Source: Myxococcales bacterium (GTDB lineage Bacteria > Myxococcota_A > Polyangia > Palsa-1104). From it: DNA of 64,000 bases. This document shows, in pieces, positions 8,590 through 20,799 of this stretch. Position 1 is the stretch's first letter, and the number at the start of each line of letters is the position of its first letter. The stretch lies in NCBI GenBank assembly GCA_003170275.1, contig PNAM01000090.1, positions 1 to 64,000 of the forward strand, given 5' to 3'. The position numbers were made by a program, and so were the translations under genes. The notes under the pieces were generated by a model. It was not told where the DNA came from. It saw nothing but the letters and a program-made list of their open reading frames with translations, and searched no databases.

Positions 8590-10515
8590 ATGCCTTCGTT
8601 GCGGACGGTGCGGGTGCCGGTGGGGATGGAGGGGCCGTTCTTGCGGGCGGAGGAGCTGGTGTCGCGCTACTTCCGCGAGCGCCACGACGATCCCGAGCGC
8701 GGGACGATCGAGATCTTCGGCGAGCGCTACGTGCTGGTGCGCGCGGCCTCGCTTTCGGTGGAGTTCTTCACGCTGGTGCGCGAGCTGTACGGGCCCGGAC
8801 GCGAGGGCGAGTCGGCCGACTTCGCGCGCAACATCCTGTTCGATCTGGCGCACGCGATTGGCAAGTCCGACGCGCAGAACTTCCACACCAAGATGAAGCT
8901 GGAGGATCCGATCGAGCGGCTGTCGGCCGGCCCGGTCCACTTCTCGCACTCGGGCTGGGCGTTCGTCGACATCTTCCCCGAGTCCAACCCGACCGTCGGG
9001 CCCGACTTCAAGTTGATCTTCGATCACCCGTATTCGTTCGAGTCCGACGCCTGGGTGCGCGCCGGCCGCAAGGCCGACTTTCCGGTGTGCATCATGAACG
9101 CCGGCTACTCGTCGGGCTGGTGCGAGAAGAGCTTCGGCCTGGTGTTGGTCGCGTCGGAGATGTTGTGCCGCGCCAAGGGCGACGCGCATTGCCGGTTCAT
9201 CATGGCGCCCCCCGACCGCATCGAGGCGCACGTGGAGCGCTATCTCCAGGAGAAACCGCACCTGGTCACCGGCAAGCACAGCTACCAGATCCCCGACTTC
9301 TTCGCGCGCAAGCGGATCGAGGAAGATCTGCGGCGCCGCTTCGCCGAGGAGATGGCCGAGCGCGAGGCGGCCGAGAAGAAGCTGCGCCACACGCACAAGC
9401 TCGAGGCGGTGGGCCGATTGGCGGGCGGCATCGCGCACGACTTCAACAACCTGATGGCGATCGTGATCACCCGCTCGGCGATGATCACCCGCAAGCTCAA
9501 GCCGGGCGATCCGATCCGCCGCGAGCTGGAGCAGATCACCGAGGCCGGCGAGCGCGCCTCGGCGCTCACGCAGCAGCTCCTCGCGTTCAGCCGCGCGCAG
9601 GTGCTGCGCCGCGAGCTGCTCGAGCTGAACCGCGTGGTCGCCGACCTCAGCAGGCTGCTCGGCCCGCTGATCGGCGACGACATCGAGCTGCACACACGGT
9701 TCGCCGCGGACGCGGGCGTGGTCGAGGCCGATCGCGGGCAGATCGAGCAGGTGATCATGAACCTGGTGGTCAACGCGCGCGACGCGATGCCGGTCGGCGG
9801 CTCGCTCACGCTCGAGACCGCGCGCGTCGATCTGACCGAGCCGCTGGCCGCGGCCGAGCTCGAGCCCGGTCGCTTCGTGCGGCTCTCGGTGACCGATAGC
9901 GGCAAGGGCATGGAAGAGGACACCCTGTCGCGCATCTTCGATCCGTTCTTCACCACCAAGAAAGATGGCCAGGGCACCGGGCTCGGGCTGGCGACGGTGT
10001 ACGGGATCGTCAAGCAGTCGGGCGGCGGCATCACGGTCACCTCCAAGCGGGGGCAGGGCGCGCGCTTCGACGTGTACCTGCCGCGCCTGGATCAGCGCCC
10101 CACGCCCGCCGCCGTCGAGACGCGCAGCCCGCCGCCTGCCGCCGCCGGTCACGAAGTGCTGCTGCTCGTCGAGGACAACGACGAAGTTCGCAGCGCGCTG
10201 CGCGAGCTCCTCGAGGATGAGGGCTACACCGTGCTCGAGGCGGCCGATCCGCTGGTCGCGCTCGCGCTCGCCGCCGATCACACCGCGCGCATCCATCTCC
10301 TGCTCACAGACGTGGTGATGCCCAAGATGGGCGGCCGCGAGCTGGCCGAACGCCTGACCGTGGAACGCCCGGGGTTGAAGGTGCTGTTCATGTCCGGCCA
10401 CACGCCCGACGTGTCGCTACGCGAAGGCGTGCTCGCCCATACCGCCGGCTTTCTATCGAAGCCGTTCCGCCCGGAGCTGCTGGTCAAGAGGCTGCGCGAG
10501 ATTTTGGACACCTAG
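8590..10515 (+). CDS. V4R-sensing hybrid histidine kinase
   Basis: Cytosolic hybrid sensor kinase (641 residues) without membrane segments. Residues ~1-210 form a XylR_N/V4R-type ligand-binding region. The V4R signature GYSSGW...CRAKGDAHC lies at about 172-201 and includes the conserved Cys/His residues. A coiled-coil linker (~240-270) leads to the HisKA domain with phospho-acceptor His283 in GGIAHDFNN. The HATPase domain follows (N box NLVVNARDA, DSGKG, GTGLGL). The C-terminal receiver domain has phospho-acceptor Asp574 in LLLTDVVMP. V4R domains bind small hydrophobic molecules in other proteins, so the kinase may sense an aromatic or lipid-like ligand. No DNA-binding output is fused and no response regulator is adjacent, so the partner is elsewhere. 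Alternative start 8581. Confidence 0.88.
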   Translation: MPSLRTVRVPVGMEGPFLRAEELVSRYFRERHDDPERGTIEIFGERYVLVRAASLSVEFFTLVRELYGPGREGESADFARNILFDLAHAIGKSDAQNFHTKMKLEDPIERLSAGPVHFSHSGWAFVDIFPESNPTVGPDFKLIFDHPYSFESDAWVRAGRKADFPVCIMNAGYSSGWCEKSFGLVLVASEMLCRAKGDAHCRFIMAPPDRIEAHVERYLQEKPHLVTGKHSYQIPDFFARKRIEEDLRRRFAEEMAEREAAEKKLRHTHKLEAVGRLAGGIAHDFNNLMAIVITRSAMITRKLKPGDPIRRELEQITEAGERASALTQQLLAFSRAQVLRRELLELNRVVADLSRLLGPLIGDDIELHTRFAADAGVVEADRGQIEQVIMNLVVNARDAMPVGGSLTLETARVDLTEPLAAAELEPGRFVRLSVTDSGKGMEEDTLSRIFDPFFTTKKDGQGTGLGLATVYGIVKQSGGGITVTSKRGQGARFDVYLPRLDQRPTPAAVETRSPPPAAAGHEVLLLVEDNDEVRSALRELLEDEGYTVLEAADPLVALALAADHTARIHLLLTDVVMPKMGGRELAERLTVERPGLKVLFMSGHTPDVSLREGVLAHTAGFLSKPFRPELLVKRLREILDT

Positions 10516-11048
10516 CGTTCGGACAGCTCCAGCAGCTTGAGCAGCGTTCGCCAATTGCGCCCGGTGCTCACCGTCTTCAGCTTGCCGTCGAAATACGCGT
10601 TGCTCAGCTTGCTGTTGCCGAACCCGTTCGGGCAGCGCAGGTAGATCTCGCCCCCGCGCACGGCGAATTCGTCGGGCGGCGAGCGGTTCGCGTCCAGGGC
10701 GGCGACGGCGCTCGCGCTCGGCCGATCGGCCAGGAACATCACCATCAGGATCGCGGAATCTGGATCACGCGCGAGGAACGGATTGCCGCGCGCGATCGCC
10801 GCCAGCTCGTCGTGCGTGCGCAACAGCACCGGCACGCGAAAGCCGAAGCGCGCCGCGATGCCCTCGGCGATCAGCGCGGGCAGCCGGGCCGCCAGCTTGA
10901 CCGGCGCGTCGAACACCACGTTGCCGCTCTGGATGTAGGTCGTGACCTCGCGGCATCCGGCGGCGGTGAACAGGGCCGCGAGATCTTTCATCGGCAGGAG
11001 GTTCTTGCCGCCGACGTTGATCCCGCGCAAGAGCGCGACGTGAGCCAT
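10512..11048 (-). CDS. DUF1697 family protein
   Basis: 178-residue protein with the DUF1697 signature: N-terminal ALLRGINVGGKNLLPMKDL, then YIQSGNVVF and the C-terminal RNWRTLLKLLEL. The family is widespread and biochemically uncharacterised. A TATACT element ends 8 bases before the ATG and there is no Shine-Dalgarno sequence. The 3' end overlaps the hybrid-kinase stop by four bases in a tail-to-tail arrangement. Confidence 0.88.
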   Translation of the reverse strand: MAHVALLRGINVGGKNLLPMKDLAALFTAAGCREVTTYIQSGNVVFDAPVKLAARLPALIAEGIAARFGFRVPVLLRTHDELAAIARGNPFLARDPDSAILMVMFLADRPSASAVAALDANRSPPDEFAVRGGEIYLRCPNGFGNSKLSNAYFDGKLKTVSTGRNWRTLLKLLELSER

Positions 11049-11054
11049 CTGCGC

Positions 11055-11399
11055 TCAGTATAGAGCGAGCGTCGCTGCGCCCGACAAGAGCATTCCGATC
11101 ACCAGCCCGGCCAGACCGAACCCGAGCGTGCTGAACGCGTGACGGCCGAAGCGCCGGCGCGCGAAGCCCACGCACAGCATGCTGGTCGCCATCCAGCCCG
11201 CACCGACGAGCGGGAACGCCCAGAGGTGCGCGCACCACGGGCAGTACGGGCCCGCAGCGTGGTGGATGTTGCAGTGCGCCGGTCCGTACAGGTCGCAGCC
11301 GCAGCGGAAGAACAGGTTGCAGACCGGGTGCGCGGCCGCCGCCGCCACGAGAGCCACGACGGCGAGCGCCCACCGCTCGAGGAGCTGCATGCTCGCCAT
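11055..11399 (-). CDS. Cys/His-rich small membrane protein
   Basis: 114-residue predicted inner-membrane protein with about three hydrophobic segments. Between the first and second lies a loop rich in Cys and His: HPVCNLFFRCGCDLY then CNIHHAAGPYCPWCAHLW. It has a C-x-C, a CPWC and several His residues, suggesting metal binding or thiol-redox chemistry. A second ATG at 11390 is an alternative start. It begins 12 bases after the stop of the coiled-coil gene and is probably in that operon. I recognise no family. Confidence 0.6.
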   Translation of the reverse strand: MASMQLLERWALAVVALVAAAAAHPVCNLFFRCGCDLYGPAHCNIHHAAGPYCPWCAHLWAFPLVGAGWMATSMLCVGFARRRFGRHAFSTLGFGLAGLVIGMLLSGAATLALY

Positions 11400-11411
11400 G
11401 CAGCGTGGAGC

Positions 11412-11753
11412 TTACGCCTTCTTGCCGTTCCCCGGCTTGGCCGCCGCGCGGATCTTCTCGCCACGGATCAGCTTGTCGACCTTCTTGGCCAGGTCGTCGA
11501 TCTTGTCGCCGAGCAGCTCGAGCTCTTCGCGGGTCGCGAACGCCAGCGCGCTGCGCAGCCGGCCGACCACCTGCACCCAGGCGCCCTTGAGCTGGCCCGG
11601 CACCTCGGTGACCTGCTCCTTGACCTCTTCGAGCTGGGCCTTGGCCTTCTTCTCCAGCTTCGCGACCTTCTTCTCCATCTGCTTTTCGAACCCATTGAAC
11701 TGGGTCTTGGCGTTTTCGTAGGTGTCCTTGATGCGCTCGCTGACGGTAGCCAT
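11412..11753 (-). CDS. Phasin-like coiled-coil protein
   Basis: 113-residue, highly charged helical protein. Heptad-like Lys/Glu/Leu patterning covers residues ~5-60 (FEKQMEKKVAKLEKKAKAQL) and ~75-100, ending in a Lys/Gly-rich tail. Its size and amphipathic helices resemble phasin or polyhydroxyalkanoate-granule proteins, but that is inference only. The ATG at 11753 is chosen because a strong AGGGAGG ribosome-binding site sits 6-7 bases upstream. This is one of few genes here with a leader. The leader contains an inverted repeat at 11786-11800. Confidence 0.6.
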   Translation of the reverse strand: MATVSERIKDTYENAKTQFNGFEKQMEKKVAKLEKKAKAQLEEVKEQVTEVPGQLKGAWVQVVGRLRSALAFATREELELLGDKIDDLAKKVDKLIRGEKIRAAAKPGNGKKA

Positions 11754-11785
11754 TGGGGCCTCCCTTGGGTTTGTTTCGGTTGTGT

Positions 11786-11800
11786 TAACGCGATGCGTTA
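11786..11800. promoter_or_regulatory. Operator-like inverted repeat
   Basis: TAACGC / GCGTTA separated by GAT, upstream of the phasin-like gene on the minus strand. It is AT-richer than its surroundings and lies where a repressor could act. The rest of the 11754-11958 gap holds only leader and promoter sequence. Confidence 0.35.
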
Positions 11801-11950
11801 CTCTGATAGCCAACCTACGCACTGCGTCATCATCCGTCAAGGGCGAAGCGGCAAGCGCTGGATTATGCAGGGGAATGATCAGCGATGTGCGACAAGGAAT
11901 TACACGGTTTTACAACTTCATGACAATTTGCGTCATCGGTTGTCCTACGG

Positions 11951-11956
11951 TCCTCC
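11951..11956 (+). promoter_or_regulatory. -10-like TACGGT of glycosyltransferase
   Basis: TACGGT followed by a short run (about 7 bases) before the ATG at 11959, with no Shine-Dalgarno sequence. It supports 11959 over the upstream in-frame ATG near 11920. Confidence 0.45.
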
Positions 11957-11958
11957 CC

Positions 11959-13428
<1,470 letters not shown>

Positions 13429-13430
13429 GC

Positions 13431-13468
13431 TCAAAAAAGAAACGGCGCTCCCCGGAGGGTAGCGCCGT
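13431..13468 (-). terminator. Rho-independent terminator of small RNA
   Basis: On the minus strand an 8-bp GC-rich stem (ACGGCGCT / AGCGCCGT; arms at 13442-13449 and 13461-13468) is followed directly by TTTCTTTTTT. The T-run is on the minus-strand side only, so it ends leftward transcripts. Confidence 0.8.
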
Positions 13469-13669
13469 CTCGAATACTGCAACCAACCGCGAAGCCGATG
13501 GGGGAGAAGTTTGAACCCCTACATTCTAGTAGGTGGGCTCGGCAAGAAAAGATAACCGATATGGGCTTCCCAACTAGTGGGTATGCACGCCTCGGTCAGC
13601 GGCCGATCCCGGTTCAAAGATCGTAGGGAAAAAACAATCTCCTCCTGTCGAGCCTCCCAGTCAGTCCTG
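13432..13669 (-). ncRNA. Candidate structured small RNA (6S-like?)
   Basis: A ~235-nt transcript is predicted from a near-consensus promoter (13676-13703) to a strong terminator (13431-13468), with no credible coding frame inside. Nested complementarities are visible on the minus strand: GGAGGAG with CTTCTCC, TTTGAACC with GGTTCAAA, GGGATCGGC with GCCGAGCCC, TGACCGA with TCGGTTA, and an apical CCCA/TGGG hairpin. The 5' arm carries a large unpaired stretch (ATTGTTTTTTCCCTACGATC) opposite almost no 3' sequence. One long imperfect rod with an internal bubble, solitary strong promoter and this size are typical of 6S RNA, but I cannot confirm the family. RNase P, tmRNA and SRP RNA signatures are absent. 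Ends are approximate. Confidence 0.6.
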
Positions 13670-13675
13670 TCTTCT

Positions 13676-13703
13676 ACTATAGCACCGGAAGTCGCGGCGT
13701 CAA
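13676..13703 (-). promoter_or_regulatory. Sigma70-type promoter of small RNA
   Basis: TTGACG (13698-13703), a 16-bp spacer, then TATAGT (13676-13681) on the minus strand, directly after the end of nuoI. Five of six -35 and five of six -10 bases match consensus. The predicted start is near 13669. Confidence 0.7.
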
Positions 13704-13776
13704 CGCGTCCCCGTCGGTGAGGGAGCGAAGAGCGCGCGATCATGCGCCAGGAATTCGGCGGAATCTGTAGTGCGAG

Positions 13777-14349
13777 CTACGGAGTCTTGTTCGAATCGCG
13801 CGTCTGCCAACCGGGCTGGCCGCCCTGCGTGGCGATCGAGGCGGTGCCGCGGCTCATCAGATCGTTCTTGCCGAGGATCGCGTCGAAGCGCTTGTCGACC
13901 ACGTGCGCGTGCACGCCGGTGTCCATGCGGATCGCGTCGCACGGGCAGGCCTCGACGCATAGGCCGCACACGATGCAGCGCAGCTCGTCGATCTCGAAGA
14001 TGGCGGGGCGCTTCTCGTTGCCGTTGCCGGTCTCCTCCGCGACGATGGTGATGCAGTGCGCCGGGCACGCCGTCGGGCAGCACATGCAGGCGACGCAGCG
14101 GACCGCGCCGTCTTCGCGATGCATCAGCCGGTGCAGGCCGCGGTTGCGCGCGGGGTAGGGGATCTTTTCTTCGGGATAGTTGATGGTCACCTCGGGCTTC
14201 TTCAACCCGACGTTGGTGAAGAAGTGCCGCATGGTGACGCCCAGACCCTTGATGATGCCGCCGAGCATCAGGTGCTTGTTGAGGTTCTCTGGGCGCTCGA
14301 CGACCCGCACGGTGGCCTTCGAGGTGCGCTTGCGAAACGTCGGTTCCAT
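13777..14349 (-). CDS. nuoI: NADH-quinone oxidoreductase subunit I
   Basis: Peripheral-arm subunit of complex I that carries clusters N6a and N6b (190 residues). Two 4Fe-4S motifs are intact: Cys85/88/91/95 (CVACMCCPTACP) and Cys125/128/131/135 (CIVCGLCVEACP). An amphipathic N-terminus follows the family pattern. The ATG overlaps the nuoH stop (TAATG). It is the last gene of the local nuo cluster; nuoJ does not follow. Confidence 0.95.
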   Translation of the reverse strand: MEPTFRKRTSKATVRVVERPENLNKHLMLGGIIKGLGVTMRHFFTNVGLKKPEVTINYPEEKIPYPARNRGLHRLMHREDGAVRCVACMCCPTACPAHCITIVAEETGNGNEKRPAIFEIDELRCIVCGLCVEACPCDAIRMDTGVHAHVVDKRFDAILGKNDLMSRGTASIATQGGQPGWQTRDSNKTP

Positions 14350-15589
14350 TATTTCCCTCCGGCCATGAGCGCCAGCACGACGCCGGCGGTGACCAGGATG
14401 TTGGCGATCGAGAGCGGCAACAGGCGCTTCCAGCCGAGGTGCATGAGCTGATCGGGGCGGATGCGCGGCAGGGTCCAGCGGACCAGCAGCTGGAACCAGC
14501 AGAAGAAGATCACCTTGAGGCCCCAGCACGCGGTCTGAAGCATGAGGACCAACACGTGCTTCATCGGAAACAGGTGCTCGCCGAGGTGGAAGCCGTCGGC
14601 GTGCAGGAACGGAACCTGGTAGCCGCCGAAGAAGACCGTCGCCAGGATCGCCGAGAGGAAGACGATCTCGATGAACTCGGCGAGGAAGAACATGCCGAAG
14701 CGCATGCCCGAGTACTCGAGGAAGTAGCCGATGACCTCCGACTCGCCTTCGGGCGTGTCGAACGGGGTGCGCTTGGTCTCGGCCATGGCGGAGGTGAAGA
14801 ACAGGAGCGCGCCGAGCGGCTGCGAGACGATCCCCCAGTGCAGCGGGTTGGGGCCTTGCGCCTCGACGATCGCGGCCGGCTCGAGCGTGCCGTAGACCAG
14901 GAACGCGCCGAGGATGGCCATGCCCATGGTGACTTCGTACGACATCATCTGCGACGACGCGCGCAGGCCGCCGAGCAGCGACCACTTGTTGTACGAGGCC
15001 CAGCCGGCGAGCGTGGTGCCGTACACCGCCAGCGACGCGATCGCGAAGTAGAACAACAGGCCCACGTCGAGCCGCGCCACCTGCAGCGTGATCTTGTTGG
15101 TGCAGATGCTCGGGTCGGAGACCACCTGGTTGAGCCGGTCGTAGCAGACGTCGCCGCCGAACGGGACGATCGCGAACACCACGAACACCGGCACGATCGC
15201 CATCAGCGGCGCGAGCGTGAAGAGGAACTTGTTGGCCTTCGCCGGGACGAAGTCCTCCTTCATGATCATCTTCACCGCGTCGGCGGCGAAGTGCGGGATG
15301 CCCTTGAGCGTGCCGACGATCGGCAAGGACGCGCGGTTCGGGCCTACGCGATCTTGCATCATCGCCGACTGCTTGCGCTCCATCCAGGTGAGCATCGAGG
15401 CGATCGGCATCACCACGCCGAGCACCAGCAGCACCATCTTGAGCAGCGCCTGGAACCACGGGTCCATCGCCCAGGTGCCCCACGGATGCGACGCGACCCA
15501 CGGCAGCACGTAGCCCGGCACGCTCACCAGCACCACCGCCAGCCCGCTGAACAGGATCACCGGGACGACGAAGATCAGTAAGAGGCCCA

Positions 15590-15590
<1 letters not shown>
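14349..15590 (-). CDS. nuoH: NADH-quinone oxidoreductase subunit H
   Basis: Complex I membrane subunit at the quinone-binding site (413 residues, slightly long for the family). About eight or nine hydrophobic segments are present. The conserved loop LTWMERKQSAMMQDRVGPNR and the motif AETKRTPFDTPEGESE lie in the quinone-cavity loops. Two Cys in an extra periplasmic loop (VCYDRLN...SICTN) are unusual. The start overlaps nuoG by one base (TGATG). Confidence 0.95.
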
Positions 15591-17193
<1,603 letters not shown>

Positions 17194-17197
<4 letters not shown>

Positions 17198-18441
17198 CGG
17201 TCGCACTCGCCGCCAATCATGTTCATCATGTCGAAGGTCGGAACGATGTCCGCGAGCGGGCGATCGATGATGCATTCGCTCAGCGCCGCGACGATCGCGA
17301 AGCAGGGCGGCCGCACGCGGCACTTGTACGGGCGGCCGGTGCCGTCGGAGACGATGTAGAAGCCGAGCTCGCCGTTGGCGCCTTCGGTGTACGAGTAGAT
17401 CTCACCGGCCGGCACCTTGATGCCGTCGACGATCAGCTTGAAGTGGCTGATCATCCCCTCGATCGAGTTGTACACCTCGGACTTCTTGGGAAGGATGATG
17501 TGCGGATCGTCGAGCACCACCGGGCCGGCCGGGATCTGCTCGAGCGCCTGCTCGAGGATGCGGATCGACTGGCGGATCTCTTCGATGCGGCAGACGAAGC
17601 GATCGAAGTTGTCGCCCTTCGAGCCCACCGGCACCTCGAAGTCGAAGCGGTCGTAGACCAGGTACGGATGCGCGACGCGGACATCGTACGGCACGCCCGT
17701 CGAGCGCAGGCACGGGCCGGTCCAGCCGTACGACAGCGCGCGCTCCTGCGAGATCTGCCCGGTGCCGTCCATGCGATCGCGAAAGATGCTGTTCTCGAGC
17801 GTCGCGTCGCTCACGTCCTTCAAGATCTTCTCGAGCTTGGGGAACAGCGCGCGCAGCTTCTCGTCGAAGTTGGGCGTGAGATCGTACGCCACGCCGCCGA
17901 CGCGCACGTAGCTGTGGGTCAGCCGCGCGCCCGAGAGCTCCTCGAGCAGCTCGTAGATCCACTCGCGGCCCTTGACGCACCAGAAGAAGATGGTCATCGC
18001 GCCCAGCTCCATCGCTCCGGCGGCGCTGGCGGTCAAGTGGTCGGTGATGCGCGACATCTCGCCGACGATCACGCGGATGTACTGCGCGCGCTCGGGGATC
18101 TTCTCGACCACGCCGAGCAGCTTCTCGACCGCGAGCGCGTAGCCGACGTTGTTGAGCATCGGCGAGACGTAGTTGAGCCGATCGGTGTACGGGAACACCT
18201 GCGTCCAGGTGGCGTGCTCGGCTTCCTTCTCGAAGCAGCGGTGCAGGTAGCCGACCTGCACGTCGGCGGCCTTGACGGTCTCGCCCTCGACGGTGAGCAC
18301 GATGCGAACCGTGCCGTGCGTCGACGGGTGCGACGGCCCCATGTTGAGGGTCATCGGCTCGGTCGGCAGGTCGTCGTCTTCGGCGTTGTAGTCCTCGACG
18401 TCCTTGACGCCGATGACCATTTTTTTCTGTTCGAGTGCCAT
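17194..18441 (-). CDS. nuoD: NADH-quinone oxidoreductase subunit D
   Basis: The 49-kDa subunit of complex I (415 residues), which forms the quinone site with NuoB. The family hallmark MGPSHPSTHGTVR is near residue 36 and VGYLHRCFEKEAEH follows. The C-terminal RPPCFAIVA matches the former NiFe-hydrogenase ligand region, with most Cys ligands lost as in all NuoD. The ATG at 18441 is taken after the nuoC stop, leaving a 7-base gap. Confidence 0.95.
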
Positions 18442-18448
18442 CAGGCCT

Positions 18449-18942
18449 CTATTCGTTCGGGTCGCGCCGGACGAGCGGCTGGCGCTTTTCTTTCGGGTAA
18501 TCCTTCCGCAGCGGATGGCCGACGAACTCTTCGTACATGAGGATGCGGCGCAGATCGGGATGGTTGGCGAACTTGATCCCGTACAGATCCCACACCTCGC
18601 GCTCGAACCAGTTCGCTGTCGCCCACAGCTCGGCGATGCTGTCGATGATCGGATTCGATCCATCCTCCAGATCTGCGAGCGGCGCCTTGACCCGCAGCCG
18701 GTCGCCGCTGAGCATCGAGCGCAGGTGATAGACCACCTCGAAGCGCGGCTCGCGTCCGAGGTAGTCGACCGCGGTGAGATCGACCAGGAAGTTGAGCTGC
18801 AAGGTCGCGTCGTCGCGCAGCGTGCGCATCACCTCGAGGATCTTCTTGGCGTCGACGACGATGGTCTCGTCGCCGCGATAGGCGTGCGAGCTCAGGACGA
18901 TCGGGCCGAGTAGATCCTTGGCGCGCTCGAGCGCGGCCGAGC

Positions 18943-18946
<4 letters not shown>
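18449..18946 (-). CDS. nuoC: NADH-quinone oxidoreductase subunit C
   Basis: The 30-kDa subunit of complex I (165 residues). The C-terminal signature WFEREVWDLYGIKFANHPDLRR is shown by WFEREVWDLYGI and RRILMYEEFVGHPLRKDYP. NuoC and NuoD are separate genes here, not fused as in E. coli. The start overlaps nuoB by four bases (ATGA). Confidence 0.95.
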
Positions 18947-19451
<505 letters not shown>

Positions 19452-19461
<10 letters not shown>

Positions 19462-19853
19462 CCGATTGCCTTCTTCTTCCACGTGTAGGCCAAGGCGGCC
19501 ACCAGCACGAACAGGAACACCAACATCTCGGCGAAGCCAAAGAAGGTGATCCCCGACGAGCAGACGTTCTCGATCACCGCGCCGGTGCACGACAGCTTGC
19601 GGAACAGCACCGCCCACGGGTAGAGAAACGCGGACTCGATGTCGAACACCAGGAACAAGATCGCGACCTGGTAGAACTTCACCGAGAAGCGCACGCGCGG
19701 CGAGCCGATCGGCTCCGAGCCGCACTCGAACGGCGCCAGCTTCTCGGCGGTGTCGTGCTTGGGCCCCATGAGGATGGCCAGGGCGAGAAACATGATGCCG
19801 AGCACGCCGGCGAGCAGGAGCGCGACCAGCACGGGGGTGTAGGCGACGGACAT
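19452..19853 (-). CDS. nuoA: NADH-quinone oxidoreductase subunit A
   Basis: Small three-helix membrane subunit of complex I (133 residues). The conserved loop FECGSEPIGSPRVRFSVKFY and the acidic helix LVFDIESAFLYPW identify it. The ATG at 19853 fits the family's N-terminus. The longer frame up to 19892 would start upstream of the promoter and is rejected. With TATAGT only 10 bases upstream, the mRNA leader would be about 4-5 bases. First gene of the nuoABCDGHI operon. Confidence 0.93.
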
Positions 19854-19863
19854 GGTGCCGGCA

Positions 19864-19892
19864 ACTATAGAAATGGAGTAGGGAAGTGTCAA
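19864..19892 (-). promoter_or_regulatory. Consensus-like promoter of nuo operon
   Basis: TTGACA (19887-19892), a 17-bp spacer and TATAGT (19864-19869) on the minus strand. This is the best match to the sigma70 consensus in the window. The expected start near 19857 gives an almost leaderless nuoA mRNA. Confidence 0.75.
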
Positions 19893-19929
19893 TCGCGACG
19901 ACGGCTTGACGGTCGCGCGCGGTCCGGCC

Positions 19930-19935
19930 TACCGT
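19930..19935 (+). promoter_or_regulatory. -10-like TACCGT before regulator gene
   Basis: TACCGT ends 5 bases before the GTG at 19941 and no Shine-Dalgarno sequence is present. Together with the nuo promoter it makes an 87-bp divergent control region. Confidence 0.4.
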
Positions 19936-19940
19936 AGGGT

Positions 19941-20789
19941 GTGACGCGTATCCGCAAGACCACGGCCAAGGGCATTCCCATCGCCGTCGAGACGGCCAAG
20001 AACCACGTCGACGACGAGGATACGCACACCGACGGTCCCAACCTGCTGCCGCAAGCGGAGTCCGGCGAGCTGTCGCTCAACCCGTCGGTGGAGGACTTCG
20101 ATCTCGACGGCTTCGAGGCCACCGGCGAGCTGACCATCGATCGTGGGTCGAAGCCGCCCCAGCCGTCGCAGTCGCGCCGCCTGTCGCCGACGTTGATGAA
20201 GATCTTCCAGCGCCGCCGCGAGCAGATCGGGCTGTCCATCAAGCAGCTCGCGCAGCTGTCGGGCGTCGAGCAGGAGGAGCTCGAGCGGTTCGAGGCCACC
20301 TCGGGGCAGCATCGGCTGGTCTACGATCATGCGGTGGTGCTGGCGCGCGCGCTCGGGCTCAAGGCGAGCGAGCTGCCCGGCCTGCGCGGGCGCGAGCCGA
20401 AGGACGATCTGCGCGCGCACATCGACGAGCTGCACCGCGCGCTCTGCGCCGGGCCGCTGATCACCTTCGAAGGCAAGGAGGGCGAGCGCTTCGGCGGCGA
20501 CGTCGACCGCGTGGTGACCACCCCGGCGTTCACCATCAAGCTGGGCGACGCCTCGCTCGGCGAGGGCTGGCCGGCGGGCGCGCTGCTCGGCTTCGTCTCC
20601 GACGTGTCGCCCCGGCGCGACGACGTGGTCCTCTTGCGGCACCGCAAGTCCAAGCTGCTCGCGCTCCGGCGCATGACGCCGCCCCGGTTCGTCGGGCTCG
20701 CTTCGTGGCAACCCGCCTATCCCGCCACCACCGGCGCCGAGTGGCTGGCGATGGGCCGGCTGCAGGTGATCCTGCCGCGCCCGCTCTGA
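19941..20789 (+). CDS. XRE-type regulator with S24-like tail
   Basis: 282-residue probable DNA-binding protein. The first ~85 residues are acidic and low in complexity. A Cro/C1-type helix-turn-helix follows at about 90-145 (MKIFQRRREQIGLSIKQLAQLSGVE as the core region; key QIGLSIKQLAQLSG). The C-terminal half (LGDASLGEGWPAGALLGF...) has the spacing of a LexA/S24-like beta domain, but the catalytic Ser/Lys motif is not evident, so it may be an inactive sensor domain. It starts an operon with the RMD1-family and GT2 genes. GTG start. Confidence 0.65.
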   Translation: MTRIRKTTAKGIPIAVETAKNHVDDEDTHTDGPNLLPQAESGELSLNPSVEDFDLDGFEATGELTIDRGSKPPQPSQSRRLSPTLMKIFQRRREQIGLSIKQLAQLSGVEQEELERFEATSGQHRLVYDHAVVLARALGLKASELPGLRGREPKDDLRAHIDELHRALCAGPLITFEGKEGERFGGDVDRVVTTPAFTIKLGDASLGEGWPAGALLGFVSDVSPRRDDVVLLRHRKSKLLALRRMTPPRFVGLASWQPAYPATTGAEWLAMGRLQVILPRPL

Positions 20790-20799
20790 CGGATCCGGC

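Noticed and set aside
13500..13630. tRNA-like GGTTCAAA motifs
   Set aside because: T-loop-like sequence appears, but no acceptor stem, anticodon arm or CCA; the motif pairs with TTTGAACC in the small-RNA rod instead.
13432..13669. RNase P RNA, tmRNA or SRP RNA
   Set aside because: The GAGGAAAGTCC core of RNase P, a tag-peptide frame and the SRP GGAA-tetraloop domain are all absent, and the length does not fit.
13519..13743. Possible 74-residue minus-strand protein after nuoI
   Set aside because: Codon third positions are not G/C-biased, the frame spans the small-RNA promoter and the protein has no coherent features; the region is better explained as an RNA gene.
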